Source: an uncultured Shewanella sp. (lineage in GTDB: Bacteria > Pseudomonadota > Gammaproteobacteria > Enterobacterales > Shewanellaceae). From it: DNA of 64,000 nucleotides. The notes beneath the pieces are model-generated. The model did not search any database and was not told where the DNA came from. It saw only the letters and a list, made by a program, of their open reading frames with translations. The position numbers and the translations under genes are program-made. This document shows positions 25,901 to 34,373 of the stretch, piece by piece (positions within the stretch are counted from its first letter, which is position 1; each line of letters begins with the position of its first letter). The stretch lies in the NCBI RefSeq assembly GCF_947491715.1, contig NZ_CANLKR010000009.1, forward strand, positions 62,001 to 126,000. Reading direction: 5' to 3'.

Positions 25901-27896
25901 ACTTACCTTGCTGGTAATGCCAACGCCTGACTAAGGTTTGCGATGGCTTTTTATTAGCTGAGGGCTCTTTATTCTCTGCTTGTTCATTATTTTTATCATG
26001 AGCGGCTTCGTTGACATAGGTACTGCGTGCGATTAAACGCCCCAATGCATCATATTCAAACCCTAAGCGATGACCAAAGGGTGGACACATCTGACTCATT
26101 TGCCCTTGTTCATTAAAGCTAAACTGGGTTTGCAGGCCATTCGGGCTCGTTTGCTTGGTTAATAGGCCTTGTTCATCGTACTCAAACTGCCAACTGCGCC
26201 CTAAGGGATCGCTCGATTGAGTCAGGTTTTGCTGTTCATCATAGTCATACTGCCAGCTGGCGCCCAAGGGGTTAGTGACGCAGAGCAGCTGACCATTATC
26301 ATCATAGTCATACACATGCTCACCGCCATCGGCAGCAATAATACTGCTGACTTGCCCCCAGTCATCATAAGCATATTGGGTTTGCTCACCCAGCGCATTG
26401 GTTTCACTGACAAGCTGATTATTTTGCCACTCAGATAGCGTCACATACCCATTGGCATCGATGTGCTTGACGATGTTATTACGCTCATCGCGGTAATAAC
26501 ACTGAATACCTTTATGAGGACTTTTATAAAAAATGACATTTTTGTCATCGTCATAGCGGGTTTCATCATGCCAGCGACCATTACTGGCACGGGTACTTAA
26601 GGCGCGATTAAACTCATCATAGGTATGCTTAACCCAGGTTTCCCCAAGATCGGACCATTTAAGTAAGTTATCTTGCTTGTCATACTCATAATCAAAGTTA
26701 TTACCCGCATCGCTGCGCACTGATACCAGCTGCCCATCACGATTGTATTCAAAGGTGGTTAAGGTTTTAAGGGCTTGCTGGTTTTCATCACATAAAATGA
26801 GCTTAGTGATAAGCCCATCTTGTGACTCGACGTTAACCTGCTGTTTGTTGTCACTAAGCTTCACCCACTCTAACTTACCATTATCATAAATAAAGTGCAG
26901 TTCATGGCCATAGCTATCACGAATGTGGCTCAACGTTAAATGATGTTTTTCTATTGTTTCAACAATCTCACTGTCAGCAAATATATTGATATCACTATCA
27001 TCACCTTCATCCTCAATCGGATAAATTGGCTCGGCACTATCAAAGCCTAAATACGTGCCATCAAGGTGACGCATCACCAGCTGCTGGTTTTGACGGATTA
27101 ATCGCCATGCAGGCATATGGGCTGCGCGTTTTTCCTCACCATCGGCAGGCAAGGCAAAGTGGGCTTGACTGCCTTTATCATCGATAAAAGTGACAATGCC
27201 GTCGTCAATATCAAGGCTCATGTCCCAATAACTGCGCCAAGTCCGCCCCAACAAACCCGTGAGTTTATTTTTGCCTGAGTGATAAAAACGCTTATGAATA
27301 AGGGGCACTCGCCCTTGCAAGGTAAAATCAGTGCGCCACTCCACCACGTTACCGGTGGCCATATCAATAGGATCGCCTTCGCATTTGGTGGCAATAGGGG
27401 CTGGCGCTTTTGCATCTTTTTTCGCGGCTTGCTCATCTTTATTGGTTTTTTGACTCGATGTGTTCGGATCAAAAATATCCATGGCCTCAGTAAAGGCGGC
27501 TGCTAGCGGCGTCAGCATCGGCTCGAAATTGAGCATGGGCGCATGGGACTTGGCCGCGCCTTCGGCACATTTGTGGGCGGGAGACTGATACGGCGTATCA
27601 CCTATGAGCACATCGGGTGAGCCTGCGGCGACTTTTCCGCCACAATCGATGGCATCATCGACCCTGGCTGCGGGTTTACCATTAATGCTGACATTGGATG
27701 AACCCGCTTTAATGCTGCGCATATGAATGCCATGAGGCATGTTAGGACAAGGACACATGTGCAGCAGCACCATGTCACCTTCTCGCGCCGCAGGCATGCC
27801 ATTGATACTCACATCACCACTGCCCGCTAAAATAGGGGTCGCTGGCATACAGCCGTGACCCGCAGCGCTGTCACCGAATCTCGCCGCTTTTGGCAT
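22992..27896 (-). CDS. PAAR-Rhs polymorphic toxin (Rhs2)
   Basis: A 1634-residue specialised Rhs effector. The N-terminus is a PAAR domain (MPKAARFGDSAAGHGCMPAT, SINGMPAAREGD, SINGKPAARVDD; about residues 1-100), which caps the VgrG spike. The Rhs core follows from CEGDPIDMATGNVVEW to NPMELVDPLGLSGG near 1425, with long stretches close in sequence to Rhs1. The variable tip is about 205 residues (CKKAIQNSWNQFQKMTKGHF..., PNEWVPGGKTKGGATEAALVG). I cannot assign its activity; the C-terminal segment resembles motifs of other polymorphic toxins, but that is not enough to name it. The gene lies 147 bp downstream of vgrG and is followed within 2 bp by its immunity gene. Confidence 0.93.
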   Translation of the reverse strand: MPKAARFGDSAAGHGCMPATPILAGSGDVSINGMPAAREGDMVLLHMCPCPNMPHGIHMRSIKAGSSNVSINGKPAARVDDAIDCGGKVAAGSPDVLIGDTPYQSPAHKCAEGAAKSHAPMLNFEPMLTPLAAAFTEAMDIFDPNTSSQKTNKDEQAAKKDAKAPAPIATKCEGDPIDMATGNVVEWRTDFTLQGRVPLIHKRFYHSGKNKLTGLLGRTWRSYWDMSLDIDDGIVTFIDDKGSQAHFALPADGEEKRAAHMPAWRLIRQNQQLVMRHLDGTYLGFDSAEPIYPIEDEGDDSDINIFADSEIVETIEKHHLTLSHIRDSYGHELHFIYDNGKLEWVKLSDNKQQVNVESQDGLITKLILCDENQQALKTLTTFEYNRDGQLVSVRSDAGNNFDYEYDKQDNLLKWSDLGETWVKHTYDEFNRALSTRASNGRWHDETRYDDDKNVIFYKSPHKGIQCYYRDERNNIVKHIDANGYVTLSEWQNNQLVSETNALGEQTQYAYDDWGQVSSIIAADGGEHVYDYDDNGQLLCVTNPLGASWQYDYDEQQNLTQSSDPLGRSWQFEYDEQGLLTKQTSPNGLQTQFSFNEQGQMSQMCPPFGHRLGFEYDALGRLIARSTYVNEAAHDKNNEQAENKEPSANKKPSQTLVRRWHYQQGKLQPSHVVFEDGSEQRFDYDIEGNLIKVVDPLGQVYGYEYGAFDSLMATTDPLGHTTRYLYNGEGQFAGVINSQHHQWRYHYNELGQITEERHFDGRKTQFEYDPLGRVAKRIAPDGTQLRFYYDVLGRLIQKQALQLQGEHFVTSNKHTNTQNSTHSSTGVGNRGSSLESEYRITSNSFFEYDDASQLVKATVDDSRYKSATAAERNAPQVEADPLASTKSNKVVVEYEYNLAGQRILETINGHAISSEYGDSGQRVAINSLERPLKDASPYQMQLTHQQGLLTGVQISDHQALQFKHNSQGFEVSRQNQQGFHLAQDWSLGGDLVTQELSTQQLVGQSAETGTVDTKGEAHQPYYLGPTKPQGARILLRHYQYDALARISAIDETHWGGSQFSHNANGQITHQATMPVAGMASETSVESELNVQQFDYDAAQNLVAVNQLRSAKPTPEQSTEQSGTVSNRSQPTSNNIIDFAAKRLEKQLKYQQGGRVERIGEHSYHYDACGRVFEKITQKKGFRPQVTQYQWDEEDRLIKVCVPNGDIWFYQYDAFGRRVAKIKQQSGEAGSKRANKPSQINYLWDGNNLIEQQRCYADGTLVDSTQWMYEPESFRPLAQRVQKANSDQSELAAQLHYIIADHAGTPRELCSETGDVKWRGQQSLWGEFKQFNELDTPLTRLDSRDEQALYDFEDSRLENNNQQAANDPVNCDLRYQGQIFDAETGLYYNRFRYYDPDSCQYLTPDPIGMAGGLRPSSYVHNPMELVDPLGLSGGACKKAIQNSWNQFQKMTKGHFANSAEAAINYHKMKNVLATNKPNRSSPLTYLPPSYIDMHVNSFNKQGAGFIAIESWLSNPLYKSLPPRKFVGLSSEMDKIIDKYESSGKDWKILRDDLALGVNVDLSNDKILYIKIEPNDPRFSYDIPDGNEAGAYPNEWVPGGKTKGGATEAALVGSENISHKNSLNELSNVFKNTKRLQ

Positions 27897-28043
27897 ACTG
27901 GTTCCTTTTCCTTAATTCTGCTTATCCATATACAAGACTATTGAGGGGGAACATAGTACTCGCCCCCCTTGTTTAACCTTGCTAACGCTTGATGCTGTTG
28001 ATTTTTTGATATGCTAACTAAGCCCTAACACTCATCAACTGGC

Positions 28044-30089
28044 TTAGCGCTTATCGGCGGGATCTGGCAATGTGGGCTTATTGGGCTCTTCTGCCTTGGC
28101 CGCCTTCGGTGCACTGCCCTTACCCGGTGAGCCCCCTTCATTGATTTTGACTTTACTGCCCGAAATCGTGACCCCACCCGAGTCGATTTTAATAAAGCCG
28201 CCCGGTCCTTTCAGCGTCAGAGCCGTGCCTGCCTCTAATACAATGTTGGCGGCTTTTACATAACTGTCTTTATTGATTTCTATTTTTTGATCGCCACCAA
28301 TGGTTTTTTCTTCCGAAGCCGCAATGCTCATGCTATGGGCGCCATCCACCTGAGTCACCATACCGCCCCCAATGATGCGCTTGAGCCCTGCGGTGACTTT
28401 TTGAATGAGGTTTTTACCAATGGCTTGGTGCTTATCGCCACGAATTTCTTCGATTAAATCCTTGCCCACCGTGCTGTGCTTGCTTTGTTTTACGATAGCA
28501 TACTGCTCATTTTCAACGGTGAGATGATGATCCATGCCAGTATTTTCACGGCGGGTATTGCGAGTGATAATGTCGAGATCTTTTTGCCCATGAACAAAAA
28601 TTTGCTCACGACTGGCTTCATCTTCAAAGCGTAATTCATTAAAGCCTTCACCTTTATGCGTTTGAGTTTTAATGACGGTACGGGTTTTATGAGAAGGCAA
28701 TACATAAGGCGGTACATTGGTCGCATGAAACGTACGACCCGTAATGATGGGTTGATCTGGATCGCCTTCTAAGAAGCTCACGATGACTTGATGGCCAATA
28801 CGAGGAATGGCGGTCATGCCATATTGCGCGCCCGCCCAACCTTGGCTCACTTGCACCCAACAACTGGCTTGCTCGTCGCTTTTCCCCTCTCTGTCCCAAG
28901 GGAATTGCAATTTAACGCGGCCATGCTCATCACAAAAAATCTCTTCGCCTTTCGGTCCGACGACCACTGCCGATTGTGGCCCAGTGACTAAGGGTTTCGT
29001 CATCGGCGTGGCTTGCCAAGGCGCATTCGCAGGAATAACGGAAAACGTATTGTTGTAGGTTGTTGGTGTCGTGCTATTGGCTTCTTCGGCGCTCGCCCCT
29101 TGTACGCCGATGTGCGTCACGTTGATCAGCAACCAATCACGATTAAAGGTTTGATCGATATGCTCCATCAAATCAAATTTAAACCCGACACAGGCCTGCA
29201 TAATATTGCTATTGGCGCTAGCTTGAATGGCATCGCGCCTTAAGTATTCCAGCCGAGTTTGGGCAAAGGGCTTACCCGAGTCATCGCTTTTATAGCGCCC
29301 AGGGAAATCAAAGTGCTCATAATCCCCTTGGTGATCTAATTCTGTTGCCAGCCCGTCTTGTAAAAAGCTGTATTGAGGCTGCTTAAAACTGGCATCTTTA
29401 AGCACGGTACTGCTACTACGGACTTGATGTTGCATCTCGAAATGACCAACAAACGGCACCTCAGAAACGCCACCAGACATGGCATTATATGGAAAAGGCA
29501 GGCCCAGCTTGCCGAGTTTTTTAGTACTGTCGCTGAAAACAACTGTATGCTTGGCTTTATCATGCTCAAAATGGTAAATCAAGCCTTCTTCAGCCGCCAG
29601 TCGACTGATAAAATCAAAATCAGATTCACGATATTGCACGCAATATTCTCGCACTCGTTTATCTAAGCTGGGATCGCAATTAAAGGCATATTCGGTCACG
29701 CCCATCTCAGTTAGTAAGGCTTTAATGATGGCCAGACTGCTTTGCGCTTGAAATATTCGGCTATTATGTCTCAACTTTAATCGTGATAAGGCGGGGACTA
29801 AAATGAGTTTGTATTTGGTGTGATGATGGCCCGTATCTCCTTTGGTAAATTGACTAACAATCCCATTAATTTGGCGTGTGATCTCACCATTCACCGCCCA
29901 TGTTAATAACCCGCCTTGATCGACAATCGCCTGCGGCGTGAGATCACTTTTGCGACTCAATAACTCCAGCTCGACCGCAAAGGGCGTAGACATGCTCTCA
30001 GTAAACTGAAAACGCAGCACATCAAAACTGTCTTCATCTACCCCTTTGCTGGTAAATTGATAGCGTAATCCCGATCCTGCCAGTGTCAT
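28044..30089 (-). CDS. vgrG: Type VI secretion system tip protein VgrG
   Basis: The spike protein of the type VI injection apparatus, 681 residues from the ATG at 30089. That start follows AAGGA at a normal distance; the frame extends upstream to a TTG at 30179, which is less likely. The N-terminus (MTLAGSGLRYQFTSKGVDEDSF) and EYCVQYRESDFDFISRLAAEEGLIYHFEH are the gp27-like part. The gp5-like OB region holds GRVKLQFPWDREGKSDEQASCWVQVSQGWAG, and the repetitive beta-helix ends in ITLKGPGG-type repeats. The tail (NKPTLPDPADKR) is charged and carries no extra toxin domain. With Hcp upstream and PAAR-Rhs2 downstream it forms a complete puncturing tip. Confidence 0.94.
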   Translation of the reverse strand: MTLAGSGLRYQFTSKGVDEDSFDVLRFQFTESMSTPFAVELELLSRKSDLTPQAIVDQGGLLTWAVNGEITRQINGIVSQFTKGDTGHHHTKYKLILVPALSRLKLRHNSRIFQAQSSLAIIKALLTEMGVTEYAFNCDPSLDKRVREYCVQYRESDFDFISRLAAEEGLIYHFEHDKAKHTVVFSDSTKKLGKLGLPFPYNAMSGGVSEVPFVGHFEMQHQVRSSSTVLKDASFKQPQYSFLQDGLATELDHQGDYEHFDFPGRYKSDDSGKPFAQTRLEYLRRDAIQASANSNIMQACVGFKFDLMEHIDQTFNRDWLLINVTHIGVQGASAEEANSTTPTTYNNTFSVIPANAPWQATPMTKPLVTGPQSAVVVGPKGEEIFCDEHGRVKLQFPWDREGKSDEQASCWVQVSQGWAGAQYGMTAIPRIGHQVIVSFLEGDPDQPIITGRTFHATNVPPYVLPSHKTRTVIKTQTHKGEGFNELRFEDEASREQIFVHGQKDLDIITRNTRRENTGMDHHLTVENEQYAIVKQSKHSTVGKDLIEEIRGDKHQAIGKNLIQKVTAGLKRIIGGGMVTQVDGAHSMSIAASEEKTIGGDQKIEINKDSYVKAANIVLEAGTALTLKGPGGFIKIDSGGVTISGSKVKINEGGSPGKGSAPKAAKAEEPNKPTLPDPADKR

Positions 30090-30247
30090 ACCCACATCCT
30101 TTTTCGTTTTCTGTGTTCTGTATTCTTTATTTTGGAAAATGAACCCTAAGCCTACTGGGCGTGCTATTTGTCGTGTCAATAGGCTTGGGGTTCACAATCC
30201 ATAACCAAAAACTCGCCCAAGTCATGCGCCATCAAAAGTGAAACACA

Positions 30248-30514
30248 TATACCCGTGATACTTAAAGATGCAGGATTCAGCTGGAATGAAAAACCTTTTA
30301 GGCAAGGCTTTGAACAGCGTGCCTAGTCATTCTAAGCTGATGTTCAATAACGCAGTATAAAAGGCTTTTAAACCAGCCCTTTGGGAGTCTGTAAAAGCAC
30401 CGACTTCTGCGTTGTATCACCTTAAAAGGCAATAAGCATTCTTGCAATAATACGCCTTGAATTAGGCACTTTTACAGGCTCTGAAAACATGCATCTTTAA
30501 GTATCACGGGTATA
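30248..30514. mobile_element. MITE-like element with 25-bp perfect terminal inverted repeats
   Basis: The 25-mer starting TATACCCGTGATACTTAAAG (30248-30272) recurs exactly inverted at 30490-30514. The element is about 265 bp and has no reading frame. If its true ends are TACCCGTG/CACGGGTA, it is flanked by TA on both sides, the duplication expected for Tc1/mariner/IS630-type movement. It fills most of the 368 bp between vgrG and hcp. A shorter relative sits at 32304-32347. Confidence 0.8.
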
Positions 30515-30547
30515 ACATTGAGCGAGCGTTGAAGCTTAAGTGATCAC

Positions 30548-31066
30548 TTACGCTTCAGTAGGCTTACGCCAATCATCAGAGCCTGATGTGCCTGCGCTAG
30601 TGTGATCCCAATCAATTTTACGGTAAGCCAATGAGACTTGAACTAATTGGGTGAAATCGGACTGAGAAGGGTCTTGGCAATGTGGCATATGACAATCGAT
30701 ATCAACAATCGTCGCGCCTTCAAGCGTGGTCGAGAAGAAATGCTCTTGCTTACCTTCAATAGACGTGCGGTACCAGTTAAGCACAACCTTGTTGAGTTTT
30801 TCACCGGTTGATAGGGCGTTATACATTAACGGGACGGCTTTATTGAGTGCCACAGTGAAAATAAACGGCTTATGCACACGCTGACCTGAAGGTTGGCCTG
30901 ATTGTGGATCCGTTGGCACAGTGACGACATGCTTAAACTCTTGAACCAGCATCTCATCTTCATGGCCTTCAACAAAAATGTCACCCACTGAATCTGATGT
31001 GAATGCACCTGCAGTAAGGTTACCCTGAGTTTGACCTTCGATTGAGATATAACATGGTGTTGGCAT
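30548..31066 (-). CDS. hcp: Hcp family type VI secretion tube protein
   Basis: A 172-residue Hcp, the ring protein that stacks into the T6SS inner tube. It begins MPTPCYISIEGQTQGNLTAGAF and contains VEGHEDEMLVQEFKHVV, KPFIFTVALNKAVPLMYNAL and the typical HMPHCQDPSQSDFTQLVQVSLAYRKIDW near the end. The start follows AAGGA. It is first in the minus-strand effector cluster, but a MITE now lies between it and vgrG. The region upstream carries strong palindromes (31285-31349) that may control it. Confidence 0.94.
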   Translation of the reverse strand: MPTPCYISIEGQTQGNLTAGAFTSDSVGDIFVEGHEDEMLVQEFKHVVTVPTDPQSGQPSGQRVHKPFIFTVALNKAVPLMYNALSTGEKLNKVVLNWYRTSIEGKQEHFFSTTLEGATIVDIDCHMPHCQDPSQSDFTQLVQVSLAYRKIDWDHTSAGTSGSDDWRKPTEA

Positions 31067-31284
31067 GATTTAATTCCTTTTTTCGTCAATAATGATGGTT
31101 TTTTGGTTGCCTTTTGAGCGCTAGCCCAAAAAGTGAATATTTAAGGTTTGCTTGGCTTTATCAATTCACCAATAAGTTACTTTTATTACAAAAATAACCC
31201 TTTACCTGCTAATTATTAACGGCACAAAGCGTGCCAAACTTTACTCTGTTGATTTAAAAGGTTTTGTACGATATTCGCACTGGC

Positions 31285-31349
31285 GTTGCGGGCAAGTTAT
31301 TGCCCAGCTGGGCAACTTCTTGCTCGCTCTGGGCAACAAATTGCCCGCG
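31285..31349. promoter_or_regulatory. Cluster of TTGCCC/GGGCAA palindromes upstream of hcp
   Basis: Within 65 bp there are two hairpins, GGGCAA-GTTA-TTGCCC and GGGCAA-CAAA-TTGCCC, plus the perfect 16-bp palindrome TTGCCCAGCTGGGCAA (31300-31315). They lie 220-280 bp before the hcp start, in a 460-bp gap between divergent genes. Either a regulator binding array or a structured transcript is possible. The rest of the gap shows nothing I can name. Confidence 0.5.
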
Positions 31350-31526
31350 AAGAATGAAAATGACCGAAGTGCGATGACAGCTCTCTAGTGTGAACAACCC
31401 TAGATTGAGTAAAATGTGATCAACACCGAACAAAAACACACAGCCGACTCTCTATATTACTTGCAAATAAAATTAAAATATAAAATAATCAATTGGATAC
31501 AATAAGTCGTTATCAATAAGGATGTT

Positions 31527-32312
31527 ATGAAAACAAGTATGTCTAGAACTGAAGAGGGTTTATCACTCACCATTGAAGTGAACAATATTGAAGCGTTAGA
31601 TAATTTGCACTTTATTGCCGATGAGCTTGTCAATTTTTCCTATTCCATTGACCGCCACACTCACAAAGAGATGACCCGCTACGGCCAACTCTATTGCGCT
31701 ATCAATATCACCACTCCTCAACAAAATATTAGCGAAGAAGCGCTCTTTCATTGCTTTTCCAAAGACAATAACTTAACCGCAAAGGCAGTCGTCTTTATTG
31801 AAAATATCATTCGGTGGTCAAAAGACAATGAAACGGTGATCTGGCAGGATGAGGAAAATCATTTGGCTCAAGATGGCGCAACCGTCCTTTGTAAAACAAA
31901 CCCTAAGTTTATCCCTCTGTATACAGACTTACTGCTCCAATCAGATTTAGATCACGAGGTCCACCAAGGCTATCAAATAGAACAAATCATCAATCTGTAT
32001 GGTTTAACAAACGATACGGTGAAAATCCTAGCATACCGCCAAACCTCAGCTAATGGGCAATACGGCCATGATGAAGTTGAAGGCTATAAAGAGCAACTGC
32101 TTAATACATTTAAAGAAAAACCCGAACTCAAAACACTCTTCCTTGAAACCTGTGCATCTGAAATAGTTAACACTATAGGGATAACTAACCAACAGACTGA
32201 TTATTCAGATGAAATTGAAGAACTCACTAACCTAACTCAATTTATTGAAAATAAAAAAGAAGCTGAAGAGTGGCTGTCAGACAAGAAATCAGAGTTCAGC
32301 CTTTACCCGTGA
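31527..32312 (+). CDS. Hypothetical protein divergent from hcp
   Basis: A 261-residue acidic soluble protein (MKTSMSRTEEGLSLTIEV...) with no signal peptide, membrane segment or motif I recognise. The start follows AAGGATGTT, a strong ribosome site nearly identical to that of vgrG. The stop codon lies inside a MITE remnant (32304-32347), so the last two or three residues are supplied by that insertion and the original C-terminus may have been longer. It is next to the T6SS cluster, but a link is unproven. Confidence 0.7.
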   Translation: MKTSMSRTEEGLSLTIEVNNIEALDNLHFIADELVNFSYSIDRHTHKEMTRYGQLYCAINITTPQQNISEEALFHCFSKDNNLTAKAVVFIENIIRWSKDNETVIWQDEENHLAQDGATVLCKTNPKFIPLYTDLLLQSDLDHEVHQGYQIEQIINLYGLTNDTVKILAYRQTSANGQYGHDEVEGYKEQLLNTFKEKPELKTLFLETCASEIVNTIGITNQQTDYSDEIEELTNLTQFIENKKEAEEWLSDKKSEFSLYP

Positions 32313-32347
32313 TCAATGAAGATACATGTTTACAAATATCACGGATA
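32304..32347. repeat. Remnant of the same MITE as at 30248-30514
   Basis: TACCCGTGAT at 32304-32313 and ATCACGGATA at 32338-32347 match the MITE ends in 10 and 9 of 10 positions, with an AAGATACAT segment between them resembling the inner part of the terminal repeat. Only 44 bp remain, so most of the element has been deleted. It supplies the stop codon of the preceding gene. Confidence 0.6.
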
Positions 32348-32402
32348 TAATCATGCATAAGTGCTCCCTTACCTGCTGAACACATTGTCATTTCCCTTAG
32401 AT

Positions 32403-32456
32403 TGAGCCGAATACGATTTTATTCGGCTCACAAAATGGACTATACTGAGCCGAATA
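32403..32456. promoter_or_regulatory. Operator-like repeats upstream of the Fic gene
   Basis: TGAGCCGAATA at 32403-32413 is paired with its exact inverse TATTCGGCTCA at 32420-32430 (6-bp spacer), and a third direct copy is at 32446-32456. The last copy is 24 bp before the Fic ATG. The Fic protein has its own C-terminal winged helix, so self-repression through these sites is a natural reading. Confidence 0.65.
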
Positions 32457-32479
32457 AGGTAATTAATTGGCTCAATGTG

Positions 32480-33646
32480 ATGAAATACAGCTGGCAACAC
32501 CCTGATTGGCCTCACTTCACCTTTGATAGCGCGCAAAGTGGAGACTTTTTATATCAATATGCACTCGAAGCGGGTCGACTCTCAGGCGGAATGAGCCAAC
32601 TTAAAAGCTCGCATCAATATGAGGCTTATATTGATCTCATGGTGAGTGAAGCGATTAACACCAGCCAAATAGAAGGAGAAAAGTTAGATCGTGAAGATGT
32701 CCGTTCATCCATTAAGAACTTTATGGGCCTCAGTTCGCCTTTTACTCGAATAGCGGATCCTCGCGCCGAAGGGATAGCAGCTTTAATGGTTGATGTACAA
32801 AAAACATTTACTGAGCGCTTAACCAAAGAAAAACTCTTCCATTGGCACACATTAGTCATTCCCCAACCAGAAAAGAGCGTGCTTCACCCTAATCTTAACA
32901 TTGGCCAGTGGCGAACATCAGTAGAGCCAATGCAAATCATATCGGGACCGATTGGCTACGAAAAAGTACACTATGAAGCCCCTCCGGCGGGACAAATTGA
33001 TACTGAAATAGCCCTTTTATTGCAATGGTATAATGAATCCAACCCCTTATACTCAACACAAAAAAATCGATTACCCGGTCCCGTTCGTGCAGCTATCGCC
33101 CATTTGTGGTTTGAGTCCATTCATCCATTTGACGATGGTAATGGGCGTGTCGGGCGAGCACTTGCAGAACAAGCATTAGCACAAGACCTTAATCGACCTC
33201 CTCTTCTCAGCTTGTCGACGATTATCGAAAAAGACAAAAATACTTATTACGCCGAGCTCAATAAAGCCAGCCAGTTTACCCTTGATATTACGAGTTGGGT
33301 AAACTGGTTCACCCATACTGTATTACAAGCACAATTTGAAGCAGTTAATAGAGTGGATTTTATTCTGAAAAAAACCAAATTCTGGGATATTTTTCAAGAT
33401 GCAGAGCTAAATGAAAGACAAACAAAAGTCATCAATAAAGTCCTTAAGGCGGGACCAGAAGGATTTGAACATGGCATTAATGCAAAAAAATATATGAGTA
33501 TGACGGGCTGCTCTAAAGCAACAGCCACCCGAGACTTAAGTGGATTAGTCAGTAAAGGGTGTCTACACCCTCTTGAAGGAGGCGGCAGAAATACACGCTA
33601 TCGATTACATGGCTTCATGCCCGAATGCAAGGCTGATGTATCTTAG
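32480..33646 (+). CDS. Fic family protein (AMP transferase) with C-terminal winged helix
   Basis: A 388-residue Fic protein from ATG 32480 (MKYSWQHPDWPHFTFD, the usual opening of this group). The longer frame from a TTG at 32402 would run through the operator repeats and is unlikely. The active-site loop HPFDDGNGRVGR is near residues 214-225 and complete. An N-terminal TSQIEGE motif near 61-67 fits the inhibitory (S/T)xxxE(G/N) helix of class II Fic enzymes, so activity is probably self-restrained. The C-terminal 70 residues include MTGCSKATATRDLSGLVSKG, a DNA-binding winged helix. Members transfer AMP from ATP to target proteins. The target here is unknown. Confidence 0.9.
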   Translation: MKYSWQHPDWPHFTFDSAQSGDFLYQYALEAGRLSGGMSQLKSSHQYEAYIDLMVSEAINTSQIEGEKLDREDVRSSIKNFMGLSSPFTRIADPRAEGIAALMVDVQKTFTERLTKEKLFHWHTLVIPQPEKSVLHPNLNIGQWRTSVEPMQIISGPIGYEKVHYEAPPAGQIDTEIALLLQWYNESNPLYSTQKNRLPGPVRAAIAHLWFESIHPFDDGNGRVGRALAEQALAQDLNRPPLLSLSTIIEKDKNTYYAELNKASQFTLDITSWVNWFTHTVLQAQFEAVNRVDFILKKTKFWDIFQDAELNERQTKVINKVLKAGPEGFEHGINAKKYMSMTGCSKATATRDLSGLVSKGCLHPLEGGGRNTRYRLHGFMPECKADVS

Positions 33647-33709
33647 AATGGCATAATATTAGCTAGGTCGTGTGCATTATTCTACGTCACATTTGAGCAA
33701 AAAAGAGTG

Positions 33710-34315
33710 TCATGCTTCACCGCTGCAATGCATGTTTAACACAATACAGTGATGCAGATCAGGCGCTACAGGACTCAGTGACTCAAACGAATATGCATTC
33801 AGATCAGACATAAGCTGAATAACTGCCTCGATTTTTTTAGGTGGGACAAATAAAGACAATGACGCAATTTGCTCACCTTCCTGTGTAAATCCATTATCGA
33901 TATCAGATTGAAACATATAAATAAAGCCTAGTTTTTTCTGTTCATTTGGTTGCAGAAAACGGCTATCTATTTTTAAGGTAATTTTAAGCTCTTCTAATAA
34001 ATCAAATCACCTTTGCGCATCAGACACCTCTGCAGTCGGATCAATCTTGATATCCTTAAGCTCCAACAAACTTTGCTCTAAATCCAATTTGGGTTTTCTG
34101 CCAATGGAAATAAACTGCTTTATTTCTTTTTTCACATAACGATAGCGATCATCTTTAATCTTGGGCTTTAAGTGCTGGATCAAAATATCATTACGCTTGT
34201 GTGGGGGCACAAAGCGTCCGCTTTCTGCACAATCAATATAAAGGTGTAACAGTGTATTATCAACCAACTGACTGAGCTGATTTTGATAGCCAATATTTTT
34301 CAATCCTAACCTCAT
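33710..34315 (-). pseudogene. Hypothetical gene split by one in-frame TGA
   Basis: From ATG 34315 the frame runs 102 codons, meets TGA at 34007-34009 (after EVSDAQR) and continues in the same frame for another 98 codons (FDLLEELKITLKIDSRF..., ending HCIVLNMHCSGEA) to 33710. Joined, it would be about 201 residues. The first part has a basic helical stretch (VPPHKRNDILIQHLKPKIKDD). I recognise no family. The uninterrupted frame on both sides suggests a recent nonsense change rather than two genes. The product of the first part alone may still be made. Confidence 0.6.
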
Positions 34316-34373
34316 GTAACGCTATATATTTGCTTATTATTTTACCACTAAAAATGCTTTTAATATAGTTAAG

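Noticed and set aside
14691..27896. Tandem YD repeats read as a CRISPR or satellite array
   Set aside because: The repetition is protein-level YD repeats within two Rhs genes, irregular at the DNA level, with no spacer pattern.
12780..31066. A complete type VI secretion system
   Set aside because: Only Hcp, VgrG, PAAR/Rhs and an adaptor are present; no sheath, baseplate, membrane complex or ClpV genes are visible.
32402..32479. Fic gene starting at the TTG at 32402
   Set aside because: That reading would translate through the operator repeats; the ATG at 32480 gives the usual MKYxWQxPxWP opening of the family.
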